Of a stretch of DNA of 58,954 nt, positions 8,633 through 17,800 are shown piece after piece. Below the pieces are notes generated by a model that worked only from the letters and a program-made list of their open reading frames with translations, was not told where the DNA came from and searched no databases. The number at the start of each line of letters is the position of its first letter. Position 1 is the stretch's first letter. A program made the position numbers and the translations under genes. Source of the DNA: Anaerolineaceae bacterium (GTDB taxonomy: Bacteria; Chloroflexota; Anaerolineae; Anaerolineales; Villigracilaceae); assembly GCA_009885525.1 (NCBI GenBank), contig VFKN01000039.1, positions 1 through 58,954 on the forward strand. The letters are read 5' to 3'.

Positions 8633-10304
8633 CAACACTCCTTTGGCAAAGCAAACCGCAGGGAAGAACCTGGTGTCGGTTGTATATAACTACAAACAAT
8701 GGCGCGAACAATTCATCCTGATCATCCTGCGGATCGCATGTATTGCGGGCATCCTGCTGATCGCGTTCTCGTTCCCAACAGCGACGGCGGGCGACCGGAT
8801 CCTGTTCGCGGGGTTATATATCCTTTTGCTGGCGATCACCGTGGCGCCCGTCCCGTACAATGTGCGGGCATATAGTTTTCTGGGCATGCTGTTTGCGGTC
8901 GGGACAAACGCAATCCTGGCGTGGGGACCGTGGCTGGATGGCAGCATTTTCTTTTTAGCCTTTATCGCGCTGGCGGCACTACTGTTCGATAACCGCGCAG
9001 ATATTGCGGCAGCGGTGATCAGCACGCTGACGCTGGCCGTGATCGGAACTTTGCAGTCTGCGGGGCTGTACGAGCTAAAATCCGCAGACCCGGCCCTGAT
9101 CACCAATGCAATGGCGTGGGCGGCATATACTGCCAACGTGCTGATCTTAAGCATTGTGATCGTGGTTGCGATCAGTCAATTCAAGCAGGAATTCGCGAAC
9201 ATCGCAAAAAAAATGCAGGAGACCTTCGAGGAATTGATCAAGGAACGTTCGCAGCTCGAAGAGCGAGTGAGCGAACGCACGGATGAGCTGGAAACAAGAA
9301 CCGCGCAGTTACGTTCCTCGACGATCGTGGCGCGAACTGTGGCTGAAATTCAAAACATCGAAGAATTAATGAATGCGGTCACGCATCTGACTTCGGAACA
9401 ATTCGGCTATTATCACATTGGGCTTTACCTGCTGGATGAGAATAAAAAAACGGCGTTCATGCAAGCTGCCTCCTCTGCAACAGGAAAGCAATTCGTGGGG
9501 CAGGGCTTCCACATCGAACCGAGCAGAAGAAATCCGCTGTATCTGGTGGTCGACCAAAACCGGCACCACATCTCTTCGGATGCGGACAACGCGCAATTTT
9601 TCAATGACGTCAATTTCCCGCTGACGCGTTCACGGATGGTGTTGCCGCTGGCGATCCGTGGCAGCGTGATCGGCATGCTGGATATCCATTCAGAGCAGAC
9701 CAAGGCATTCAACGCCCAGGACGCAGAGATCATCCAAACTCTGGCAGACCTGGCAGCCATTTCGATCGACAATGTGCGCCTGATCAACGAAGCAAGGGAG
9801 CTGGTCAGCCAGCTGGAGGCAAACACGTCAACGCAGGCGCGGGAAACCTGGTCCAAATTGACGAGCCGGCATACACCCGCCTATCAATATACGCCTGCGG
9901 GCGTGCGGCCGATCTTCTCGCCCAAGAAGAACGTGCCAGAAGGCAGCGACACCCTGAACGTGCCCTTAATGCTGCATGAGCAAAGCATAGGAACGATCAA
10001 GCTGCGCAGGAAAGGCATATCGGCTAGCTGGTCTGAACGCGAGCGCAACCTGGTTGAAAAAATCGCAGACCAGGTTTCATTGGCATTAGAGAACAGCCGC
10101 CTGGTGGATGACGCGCAGAAGAACGCGCTGCGCGACCAAATGATCACCAATGTTTCAGCGCGCATACGCGAGACGCTGGATATCGAATCAGTAATCCGAA
10201 CTGCGGCGACCGAATTGCGCAAAGTATTCGACTTAAAGGAAACAGAAATCAGCGTCGGTTTCCCGCAATCTGACAAGAAAAACACGAACCCGTCCAAGGT
10301 TTAG
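8619..10304 (+). CDS. six-helix membrane GAF sensor, no output domain
   Basis: The 561-residue protein begins 14 bases inside the previous gene at three consecutive ATG codons (8619, 8622, 8625). Its membrane part resembles that of the preceding gene: QWREQFILIIL matches NWRERFIIPLL, and VPYNVRAYSFL matches FPYEARAWAFL. The two are therefore probably tandem duplicates with the same six-helix input. The GAF at about 240-395 keeps YYHIGLYLLD, but its middle has diverged (AASSATGKQF) and FFNDVNFPLTRS replaces the usual NNPDLP stretch. A half GAF (about 445-510, VSLALENSRLVDD) and the tail ITNVSARIRETLDIES complete it. This is the most divergent GAF in the array and may bind a different ligand or none. 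Confidence 0.82.
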   Translation: MMMNSNTPLAKQTAGKNLVSVVYNYKQWREQFILIILRIACIAGILLIAFSFPTATAGDRILFAGLYILLLAITVAPVPYNVRAYSFLGMLFAVGTNAILAWGPWLDGSIFFLAFIALAALLFDNRADIAAAVISTLTLAVIGTLQSAGLYELKSADPALITNAMAWAAYTANVLILSIVIVVAISQFKQEFANIAKKMQETFEELIKERSQLEERVSERTDELETRTAQLRSSTIVARTVAEIQNIEELMNAVTHLTSEQFGYYHIGLYLLDENKKTAFMQAASSATGKQFVGQGFHIEPSRRNPLYLVVDQNRHHISSDADNAQFFNDVNFPLTRSRMVLPLAIRGSVIGMLDIHSEQTKAFNAQDAEIIQTLADLAAISIDNVRLINEARELVSQLEANTSTQARETWSKLTSRHTPAYQYTPAGVRPIFSPKKNVPEGSDTLNVPLMLHEQSIGTIKLRRKGISASWSERERNLVEKIADQVSLALENSRLVDDAQKNALRDQMITNVSARIRETLDIESVIRTAATELRKVFDLKETEISVGFPQSDKKNTNPSKV

Positions 10305-10339
10305 ATCAGCATGAGCGTCGTAGGCAAAAGAGGAAAATT

Positions 10340-12190
10340 GTGACTCGGTCAGTAAATTCGATCAGCATGCGAATGGTATTTTTGTTCTTTATTCTATCCC
10401 TGATCCCGGTGGGTGTTGTTTTCATTTTCATGCAAAGACAGGTGCGTGAAAATGTGGTCAACACAGAACTGGAGATCATGCGCGGTCACGCACGCCTTTA
10501 TTCGACGCGGATCAAAGCGGAACCCGGCCAGGAAGTGAGCATTGCGGCAGAGTTGGCGAGATCCACAAACGGAGATGCATTCTTTTTAATTGCAAGCAAC
10601 GGCACTTATCTGGCGAGTTCTGATCCAGAAAAAACCGGAAAGTCGGCACTGGAAGATATGAACTTTGCAACCCTGCAAAATCTACTGGCGAGGGAATCGA
10701 CCACCATTCTCGACGAAGAAAACGGACGTTTGATCGGCTCCTACCGGACAGCGCTGACGGAACCGCTGGCGGTCTCGATCGGGAGCGTCCAGCAAAAAAC
10801 GCTGGGATTAAACAGCCTGCCGAGTAGAATCCTGATCCAAGTATCGCTCGCGTTGATCTTTGCCGCGTTGTGCACCTGGATCGTAGTGTCCACACTCATC
10901 ACCAACCCGTTGAGACGGCTGATCGATTACTCGAACGAGATCAAAAACGGCAACCTGAACGCAGCGATTGAAAGCCGAAGATGGCGCAGCAACGAGCTGG
11001 CCGAGCTCGCGACAAACCTGCAAGGCGTGTCTGAAAATGTGCAAACCTCCTTTAAAGATATGGAAAGCAGGATCGACGAGCGCACGCGCGAGTTCGAACG
11101 GCGCAGCAACCTGTTGAAAGCGGTGGCGGATGTGGGGAAGGCGATCACCTCCTTTCGTAATCTTTCCGAATTACTGGAACAAACCACGCACCTGATCAAC
11201 GAAAATTTCGGGTTTTACCATGCGGGCATCTTCCTGCTGGACGAGCATAAAGAATATGCGATGCTAAGCGCGGCCAACAGCGAAGGCGGGCAGGTGATGT
11301 TACGGAGAAAGCATCAACTAAAAGTGGGCGGAACGAGCATTGTAGGCTACGTTACAGAGAACAGAAAGGCTCGTATCGCGCTGGATGTCGGCGCGGATGC
11401 GGTTTATTTCGATAACCCCGACCTGCCAAAGACCCGTTCAGAGATGGCGCTGCCGCTGGTGGTGGGCGGACAAATCCTGGGCGCATTGGATGTACAAAGC
11501 ACCGAGCCGCAGGCTTTTTCGGAAGAGGATATTGCGACGCTGCAGATCCTGGCAGAACAACTGGCGGTGGGCATCCAAAACGCGAACCTGCTGAACGAAA
11601 CCGAAAAGGCGCTCGAGACGGCGCGGACGGTTTACGGCGATATGAGTCGTGAAGCGTGGGGCAAGATACTGCGCGACCAACCAAGCATCGGCTTCCTGGC
11701 GACAGCGCCCGGCACAATCCAATTGCACGCGGATGTGATGGAGCCGAATATCGCGAAGGCGTTTGAAAGCGGGGATATCGTGATGGGCAGCGACAACTTA
11801 ACGATCAGCGTACCGATCAAGATACGCGGTGAAGCGATTGGGGCAATCCGGTTAAAGAAAGCCGAGATCGCAGAGGCATGGACACAGGATGAAACCAACC
11901 TGGCGCTGGCACTCTCCGACCAGTTAAGCGGCGCGCTCGAAAGCGCACGCCTTTATCAGGAATCGCAAAAACGCGCGGCGCGCGAATCGCTCGTCTCAGA
12001 TATTTCCGCGCGGATCAGCGCCAGCTCGCACACCGACGCGATCCTGCGCGAGACGGTTCAGGAATTGGGGCAGACGATCGGCAATGTGTCGATCACGTTC
12101 CAACTGCTGGATCATTTCGAAAAACAAAAGCGGCCCGAGACCCAGGGGAAAGAATATCCCGCCAACGCCAGCAGAAAGGCGAGGGAGTAA
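10340..12190 (+). CDS. two-helix membrane sensor with HAMP and GAF, no output domain
   Basis: Start GTG 10340 follows AGGA at 10331-10334. The 616-residue protein has a helix at about 11-31, an extracytoplasmic segment of about 130 residues that resembles a small Cache/PAS-like fold (FFLIASNGTYLASSD), a second helix at about 163-187, and a HAMP region (LITNPLRRLIDYSNEIKNG). The coiled coil carries DERTREFERR. The GAF at about 265-420 has the full array signature: FYHAGIFLLD, AANSEGGQVML, ALDVGADAVYFDNPDLP. A linker with REAWGKIL and a half GAF (SVPIKIRGEAIGAI to SGALESARLYQES) precede the tail. The C-terminus carries about 20 extra, mostly charged residues. Confidence 0.83.
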   Translation: MTRSVNSISMRMVFLFFILSLIPVGVVFIFMQRQVRENVVNTELEIMRGHARLYSTRIKAEPGQEVSIAAELARSTNGDAFFLIASNGTYLASSDPEKTGKSALEDMNFATLQNLLARESTTILDEENGRLIGSYRTALTEPLAVSIGSVQQKTLGLNSLPSRILIQVSLALIFAALCTWIVVSTLITNPLRRLIDYSNEIKNGNLNAAIESRRWRSNELAELATNLQGVSENVQTSFKDMESRIDERTREFERRSNLLKAVADVGKAITSFRNLSELLEQTTHLINENFGFYHAGIFLLDEHKEYAMLSAANSEGGQVMLRRKHQLKVGGTSIVGYVTENRKARIALDVGADAVYFDNPDLPKTRSEMALPLVVGGQILGALDVQSTEPQAFSEEDIATLQILAEQLAVGIQNANLLNETEKALETARTVYGDMSREAWGKILRDQPSIGFLATAPGTIQLHADVMEPNIAKAFESGDIVMGSDNLTISVPIKIRGEAIGAIRLKKAEIAEAWTQDETNLALALSDQLSGALESARLYQESQKRAARESLVSDISARISASSHTDAILRETVQELGQTIGNVSITFQLLDHFEKQKRPETQGKEYPANASRKARE

Positions 12191-12192
12191 GC

Positions 12193-13959
12193 ATGTCTGC
12201 TGCGAATGCACAAACACCCATGAGTGAACAAAATCAATTCGCGATTGAGCGCATGCTGCAGTTCGGCCGGCGAATGATTGCGCCGCACGCAACAATCACG
12301 CAGTTCAGTATCCGAAGACGCGTTAAATTGCTGAATATGATCGCGCTTATTCTGACATTTACCTTTGCGACCGGACTGCTGGCCCAACCCGCTCTGGCGG
12401 CAACCTACGGATTCCTGCTGTTCATTTCAGTAGGTTCATACCTGCTGGGTAAATCAAGAACCCCGAGCGCGGGAACCTTCCTGTTTTCCTTTGGCTTTCT
12501 TTCAGCCACATACCTGGCTTTATATTTTAATTTTTCAGACAACTATTCCGCGTCTGTGTTGGCGAGTGTGCCGATCGCGCTAATCGTTGCAAGCGCGATC
12601 ACCAGCCCAAGAACGTTTGCGGTGCTGGCGATCTACGCAGCGCTGGCGGCCTTTTTAGCACCGCTGTATTTAACGACGCCGGGCGTCGCGGCTGAATTCA
12701 TCAGCGTTGGCAGTTTAATAGCGGCGACAGGCGCGATCCTATACGGCATCCGTATGTTTCAGCTGAGCCTTGAAAATTTTCAGGCGGACGAGGTGCGAGC
12801 CGCAGACCAAAAAACAGAAGAGGTTAAAACAAACCTTGAAGAACGCAGGCAGGAATATACGCAGAAGGCACAGGCAGCCGAGCAGCAGATACAGGAACGG
12901 TCAGCGCGCCTGCGCAGCCTGGCTGAACTTTCCCAAGAGATCTCTGCAAGCGTGAACAGAAATCCGGACGAACTGCTGACCTACTTTACGCAGATCATCA
13001 GTCAGAAACTCGGCTTTTACCATGTGGGCATTTTCCTATTGGATAAAAACAAGCGATACGCAGAACTGCGCGCTGCAAACAGCAAGGGCGGACAGCGCAT
13101 GCTCGAACGCCGCCATCAATTAAAGGTGGGCGGGACGGGCATTGTGGGATATGTTTCGCAAAGCGGTTATGCGCGGATCGCGTTATCGACCGGCATGGAT
13201 GCCGTGTTCTTCAACAACCCGGACCTGCCCGAAACGCAATCCGAGATGGCGCTGCCGATAAAAATCGGGACGCGGGTGATCGGGGTGCTGGATGTACAAA
13301 GCCCGCTGCCGGCAGCCTTTCATGAGGAAGACACGCATACCTTCACGACCCTGGCCAACCAGATCGCGCTGGTGATTCAAAACATGCAAACCGGCGGACA
13401 GGCGATAACCTCCGGGCTTCCGTCACAGGCGACAAAGACCGGAGAAATAGCAAGCCGCAAAGAAAAACAAAGCGGATACGCATACCTTGCAGACGGGACG
13501 ATCGCAGCGGCAAAATCGATCCATACACCCGCGCTGGATCAGGCACTCGCATCCGGCGAGACGGTGGCACTGCCAGCATCCTCCAGGAATACACATCCAA
13601 TCCTGGCCATTCCGGTGAAGGTACGCGACCTGGTGATCGGCTACATTCATATTGAAGCAGCGGAAGTAAATAGAAAATGGACCGAGGACGAGATCGCGAT
13701 GGTTCAATCCGTTTCGGAGCGCGCCGCGCTTGCGCTTGAAAACGCGCGCCTATTCGAAGAAACAGAACGGCGCGCCGAACAGGAACAAAACATGGCGCGG
13801 GTGACCGCGCGGATCGGTGAGGCAACCAGTTTTGAACGCATCATGCAAACCACGATTCAAGAAATCGGGCGGACGCTGGGCGCCAAGCGCACTTTTATTC
13901 AACTGGAATCGCCATCTTCTTCCACCGACGAAGATACGGCCATGGACCGAGGAAATTAA
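12193..13959 (+). CDS. multi-helix membrane GAF sensor, no output domain
   Basis: The ATG lies 2 nt after the previous stop and behind GAGGGAG. The 588-residue protein opens with about 40 soluble residues, then about six membrane helices between residues 45 and 200, a charged coiled coil (EERRQEYTQKAQAAEQQIQE) and a GAF at about 245-400 with FYHVGIFLLD, AANSKGGQRML and FFNNPDLPETQSEMALPI. The linker is longer and richer in G, S and K than in its neighbours (about 400-465) and lacks the usual AW motif. The half GAF ends AALALENARLFEET, and the tail is MARVTARIGEATSFER. The membrane domain does not obviously match that of the two genes before it. Confidence 0.82.
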   Translation: MSAANAQTPMSEQNQFAIERMLQFGRRMIAPHATITQFSIRRRVKLLNMIALILTFTFATGLLAQPALAATYGFLLFISVGSYLLGKSRTPSAGTFLFSFGFLSATYLALYFNFSDNYSASVLASVPIALIVASAITSPRTFAVLAIYAALAAFLAPLYLTTPGVAAEFISVGSLIAATGAILYGIRMFQLSLENFQADEVRAADQKTEEVKTNLEERRQEYTQKAQAAEQQIQERSARLRSLAELSQEISASVNRNPDELLTYFTQIISQKLGFYHVGIFLLDKNKRYAELRAANSKGGQRMLERRHQLKVGGTGIVGYVSQSGYARIALSTGMDAVFFNNPDLPETQSEMALPIKIGTRVIGVLDVQSPLPAAFHEEDTHTFTTLANQIALVIQNMQTGGQAITSGLPSQATKTGEIASRKEKQSGYAYLADGTIAAAKSIHTPALDQALASGETVALPASSRNTHPILAIPVKVRDLVIGYIHIEAAEVNRKWTEDEIAMVQSVSERAALALENARLFEETERRAEQEQNMARVTARIGEATSFERIMQTTIQEIGRTLGAKRTFIQLESPSSSTDEDTAMDRGN

Positions 13960-13964
13960 TAATA

Positions 13965-16334
13965 ATGAATACGCCTGTGCCTTCTTCCTCTTCAAAATCA
14001 ACAATGCCAGCTCCGGCCGCAGAAAACCGGAAAACCAGACCGCGCCCAAAGGGAATCCGGAAATCCCTATCCAGGCTGGGGATCAAGCTGCCAGCGATCG
14101 TTATTTCATTACTGGTATTGGCATTCTTCGTTTCGACCTCTTTGAGCGTGAAGGCTACACAAGATGCGCTGGTTGAAACAATCAAAAGCGAACTGAGCTC
14201 ACAAACCTTATCCAAAGCCGACCTGATCCGATCCAACCTGATCTGGACGAGAGGCGTAGCCATAGACCTGGCAGCGGCGGCCGAGGTTACAAAGTACGAT
14301 CAAGATACGATCCTGAACACCATTCAAAATACGCTGGTGCATAATGAGCAGATATTCGGCTCCGCAATCGCATACGAACCTTATCAATTCCAGCCCGATC
14401 TGTATTACTGGTCGCCGTATTACAGCCGTAAACTGATCGGGGACTTAAAATTTACGCAGCTGGGAAACCCCACCTATGATTACTTCAAATGGGATTGGTA
14501 CAAGCTGCCCAAAGAAAGAGGCGTACCGGTTCTATCGCCGGTCTATTTGGACAAAGGCGGCGGCAATATCTGGATGGTGACCTGGAGCGCGCCTTTCTTC
14601 GACACTCAAACAAAAGCATTCAAGGGTGTTGCGACCACCAATATTGCCTTCTCGCAAACCCAAAAGATCATCAGCGATATAATCGTCGGACAGAAAGGTT
14701 ACGCCTTTCTGATCGATCAAAAAGGAACCATTCTGGGCATCGGCAATAGAGGCGGCTTCTACCAGCCGATGGAAGACTCGATGCTGAGCATTGCCCAGGT
14801 AGCGAAGGCGACAGAATGGGAAGCCCTGGTAAAGGAAATGACGGCAAGCAAAACAGGGTTTGCCAGCGCAACAGACGCCCAGGGCCGCCCAATGTTCGTG
14901 GCTTACGCGCCTGTCGGGCTTGAGACGGGCTGGTCGCTAGCATTGGCATTTCCGCAAAATGAGGTTTTTGAAAAAACGGCGCAGCTCCAAAATACACTGG
15001 TGATTTATGCAAGCCTGGTGGCGATTATCTTTGGCGTGATCCTGTACCTGTTCACACTGACCATCACGCAGCCGCTGCGGCGTTTAACCGCGCATGCCAG
15101 CCGGCTGTCGGCGGAAGAACTGCAGCTGGTTGAAGGTAAATTGATCGAACCGATCCAGATACACACCCGGGATGAGCTGGAAGACCTGGCTGAGGCCTTT
15201 AATCAAATGGCAACCAACGTGGCGCTGGCATTTGAAGTGCTTGAAGAAAAAGTCGCAGATCGCACGCGTGACCTGGAACGCAGCTCGCTGGAATTTGCGA
15301 CGATTGCAGAAGTGGCCCGCGACATTACCATTATCCGCGATCTGGATACGCTGCTTAACGTGTCGGTAAACCTGGTGCGCGAGCGTTTTAATTATTATCA
15401 CGTGGGTCTTTTCCTGGTAGATGACCGCGGAGAGTATGCCGTTTTACGCGCGGCAAGCAGTATGGCCGCACAGCAGATGCTCGAACAAAACTATAAACTG
15501 CGAGTCGGGCAGGAAGGCCTGGTGGGCAACGCCACCCGGACAGGTCAGGCAAGCATCGCACTGGATGTAGGCGCAGACGCGGTGCACTTCCAGAATCCGC
15601 TGCTGCCGGAGACCCATTCGGAGATCGCCCTGCCGCTGCGCAGTCACAGCATTACGATCGGCGCGCTGGATATTCAAACCACGGTTCAATCCGCATTTGA
15701 CGAGCGCGACTTGAAGATCCTGCAACTGCTGGCAGACCAGTTAGCCTCCGCCATCGAAAACGCGCAGCTGGCAAAGCAGGTAACAGAAACACTTGCGCAA
15801 CTCAGCAGCACGTATCGCATACAAGCGCAGCAGGCCTGGCAAGCAGCTGTAAAGCAGCGCGAACAACCGGCTTACGAATATGACGGTTTGCAACTGCGGG
15901 CAATCCCGGCGCATGTTAATGACGAGCTGCGCAAACAACTGGAAAGCGGCAAGCCCATCATCGTAACAGAAAAAGGCGAAGCCCGAAATAAAACCGGCGC
16001 CAAGAAGACCCTGATGGTCCCTTTGCGGATCCTCAACCAAGTAATCGGCGTGATCGGTCTGGAACAGGAAAACCCGGATCATTACTGGACAGAGGACGAT
16101 ATTGCCATGGTGCAAGCTGCAGCAAACCGCGCCGCCCTGACACTTGAGAACACGCGCCTGCTTGAAGAAAGCCAGCGGCGGGCGATAAAAGAGCGCGCCA
16201 TTTTCGAAGCCACCGCGCGCATCGGCTCGGCTTTGAACATTGAGAACATCCTACATACAACCGCCGAAGAAATAGAACGCGTCTTAAACGGCTCAGAAGT
16301 CATTCTGCAATTCATAAATGACAAGAAATCATAA
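13965..16334 (+). CDS. dCache-HAMP-GAF membrane sensor, no output domain
   Basis: This 789-residue protein has the clearest ligand-sensing exterior of the early array. Helix one is at about 42-62, then an extracytoplasmic double Cache domain of about 270 residues with typical landmarks: WDWYKLPKERGVPVLSPVY, MVTWSAPFFD and a second lobe with GYAFLIDQKGTILGI. Helix two is at about 340-362, followed by HAMP. dCache domains of this kind bind amino acids, amines or organic acids in chemoreceptors and kinases; the ligand here is unknown. The GAF at about 445-600 has YYHVGLFLVD, but AASSMAAQQML replaces the usual AANSEGGQRML. The half GAF and tail (FEATARIGSALNIENI) follow. Confidence 0.85.
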   Translation: MNTPVPSSSSKSTMPAPAAENRKTRPRPKGIRKSLSRLGIKLPAIVISLLVLAFFVSTSLSVKATQDALVETIKSELSSQTLSKADLIRSNLIWTRGVAIDLAAAAEVTKYDQDTILNTIQNTLVHNEQIFGSAIAYEPYQFQPDLYYWSPYYSRKLIGDLKFTQLGNPTYDYFKWDWYKLPKERGVPVLSPVYLDKGGGNIWMVTWSAPFFDTQTKAFKGVATTNIAFSQTQKIISDIIVGQKGYAFLIDQKGTILGIGNRGGFYQPMEDSMLSIAQVAKATEWEALVKEMTASKTGFASATDAQGRPMFVAYAPVGLETGWSLALAFPQNEVFEKTAQLQNTLVIYASLVAIIFGVILYLFTLTITQPLRRLTAHASRLSAEELQLVEGKLIEPIQIHTRDELEDLAEAFNQMATNVALAFEVLEEKVADRTRDLERSSLEFATIAEVARDITIIRDLDTLLNVSVNLVRERFNYYHVGLFLVDDRGEYAVLRAASSMAAQQMLEQNYKLRVGQEGLVGNATRTGQASIALDVGADAVHFQNPLLPETHSEIALPLRSHSITIGALDIQTTVQSAFDERDLKILQLLADQLASAIENAQLAKQVTETLAQLSSTYRIQAQQAWQAAVKQREQPAYEYDGLQLRAIPAHVNDELRKQLESGKPIIVTEKGEARNKTGAKKTLMVPLRILNQVIGVIGLEQENPDHYWTEDDIAMVQAAANRAALTLENTRLLEESQRRAIKERAIFEATARIGSALNIENILHTTAEEIERVLNGSEVILQFINDKKS

Positions 16335-16375
16335 TCGCTTTGAAGATACAGGTATGAACGTCCTTCAGGAAAATA

Positions 16376-17788
16376 ATGAATAAGAAACCCGACCGGCTCG
16401 AGATCAGTGAGACCCTGCGTTACGCCCTATTTGGCGCACTTTTTGGCGCAATGTTCCCTCTTGTTGGCAGCGTTGCCAGAGTGCTGCTGTTGAAGCAGGC
16501 CATTAGCATAACGAGCCTATACCAGGCCCAGAGTACAGATCCGCTGTTATGGGTCGTGGATACCGCCCCGCTGGTGCTGGGTTTGTTTGCAGCCTACGCA
16601 GGTTATAAACAAGACCAGGTCGCCAAGGTGAATGAAGAACTTCATCAACGCGAAATCCAGTTGGAAAACAACCAGGCAACCCTTGAACGGCGCGTATCTG
16701 AACGCACGGCTGAATTGGAGACCGCCAACCAATATAATGAACAGCGGGCTAAGCAATTCGAATCGATCACGCAGGTCTCACGCGTGATCAACCAGACGCA
16801 AAATTTACAGGATATCCTGCCGCAGATCACACAGGTTATCAGCCAGCAGTTCGGCTACTACCATGTGGGCATTTTTCTGATCGACGCAAGAGGCGATTAC
16901 GCGGTGCTAAGCGCCGCCAACAGTGAAGGCGGACAAAGGATGCTCGACCGCAGCCACAAGCTGCGCGTGGGACAAGTGGGCATTGTGGGTTATGTAGCGG
17001 AGAGCGCAAAAGCGCGCATCGCGCTGGATACCGGTGAAGACGCGATCTACTTTAACAATCCCGACCTGCTGGAAACCCGCTCAGAAATGGCACTGCCGCT
17101 TCTGCAAACTGACGGACGAATCATCGGCATCCTCGACATACAAAGCGTGGAAGCGGATGCTTTCAACCGCGAAAACATCGAGATCCTGACCGCACTGGCA
17201 GACCAGGTTTCGGTCTCGATCTCCAATTCGCGTTTGTATGAAGAAACACAAAAAAATCTGATCGAAGCAGAAATGCTCTACCGGCGCGACCTGCAATCCG
17301 GCTGGAAAAAATTCACGCGCACGCAAAGAATCGCGGGCATCCGGCGCACGGGCATCAAGGCGAGCATCTACACAGACCCAATCGACCTGCCCGGCGCGGA
17401 TGAAGTTACGCGCTCAGGCTCGGCATACAGCCTGCACGACAAAAAATCGCAAACCACGATCCCGGTCAAATTGCGCGGAGAAACGATCGGCATGCTGAGC
17501 GTTAAAACCGACGAGGAAAGAAAATGGACCCGCGATGAGATGGATATCGTCACCGCGATCGTGGAGCGGGCCGCGCTCTCGATCGAAAACGCGCGCCTGC
17601 TTGCAGAAAGCCGCAAGATTGCCGAAAAAGAACGCATCGTCAGCGAAATATCGGCAAAGGTCAGTTCGTATACCAACCGTGATAACATCCTGCAAGCCGC
17701 AGTGACGGAAATCGGGCGCGCGTTACCCGGCGCGGAAGTAATATTACAAATCCAAAGCAATAGCCAAAACGACGCGAATACAAGGTAA
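16376..17788 (+). CDS. short two-helix membrane GAF sensor, no output domain
   Basis: At 470 residues this is the smallest member of the array. It has two hydrophobic segments only (about 15-42 and 55-78), joined by about 15 polar residues, so it has little or no extracytoplasmic sensing domain. A coiled coil with LERRVSERTAELETA leads to the GAF at about 128-285, a near-consensus copy: YYHVGIFLID, AANSEGGQRML, YFNNPDLLETRSEMALPL. The linker contains SGWKKFTRTQRIAGIRRTG, then the half GAF (TIPVKLRGETIGML to ALSIENARLLAES) and the tail (SEISAKVSSYTNRDNIL). AGGAAA lies about 5 nt before the ATG. Any specificity would have to come from the GAF or the membrane itself. Confidence 0.83.
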   Translation: MNKKPDRLEISETLRYALFGALFGAMFPLVGSVARVLLLKQAISITSLYQAQSTDPLLWVVDTAPLVLGLFAAYAGYKQDQVAKVNEELHQREIQLENNQATLERRVSERTAELETANQYNEQRAKQFESITQVSRVINQTQNLQDILPQITQVISQQFGYYHVGIFLIDARGDYAVLSAANSEGGQRMLDRSHKLRVGQVGIVGYVAESAKARIALDTGEDAIYFNNPDLLETRSEMALPLLQTDGRIIGILDIQSVEADAFNRENIEILTALADQVSVSISNSRLYEETQKNLIEAEMLYRRDLQSGWKKFTRTQRIAGIRRTGIKASIYTDPIDLPGADEVTRSGSAYSLHDKKSQTTIPVKLRGETIGMLSVKTDEERKWTRDEMDIVTAIVERAALSIENARLLAESRKIAEKERIVSEISAKVSSYTNRDNILQAAVTEIGRALPGAEVILQIQSNSQNDANTR

Positions 17789-17800
17789 AAGAGATAGACG

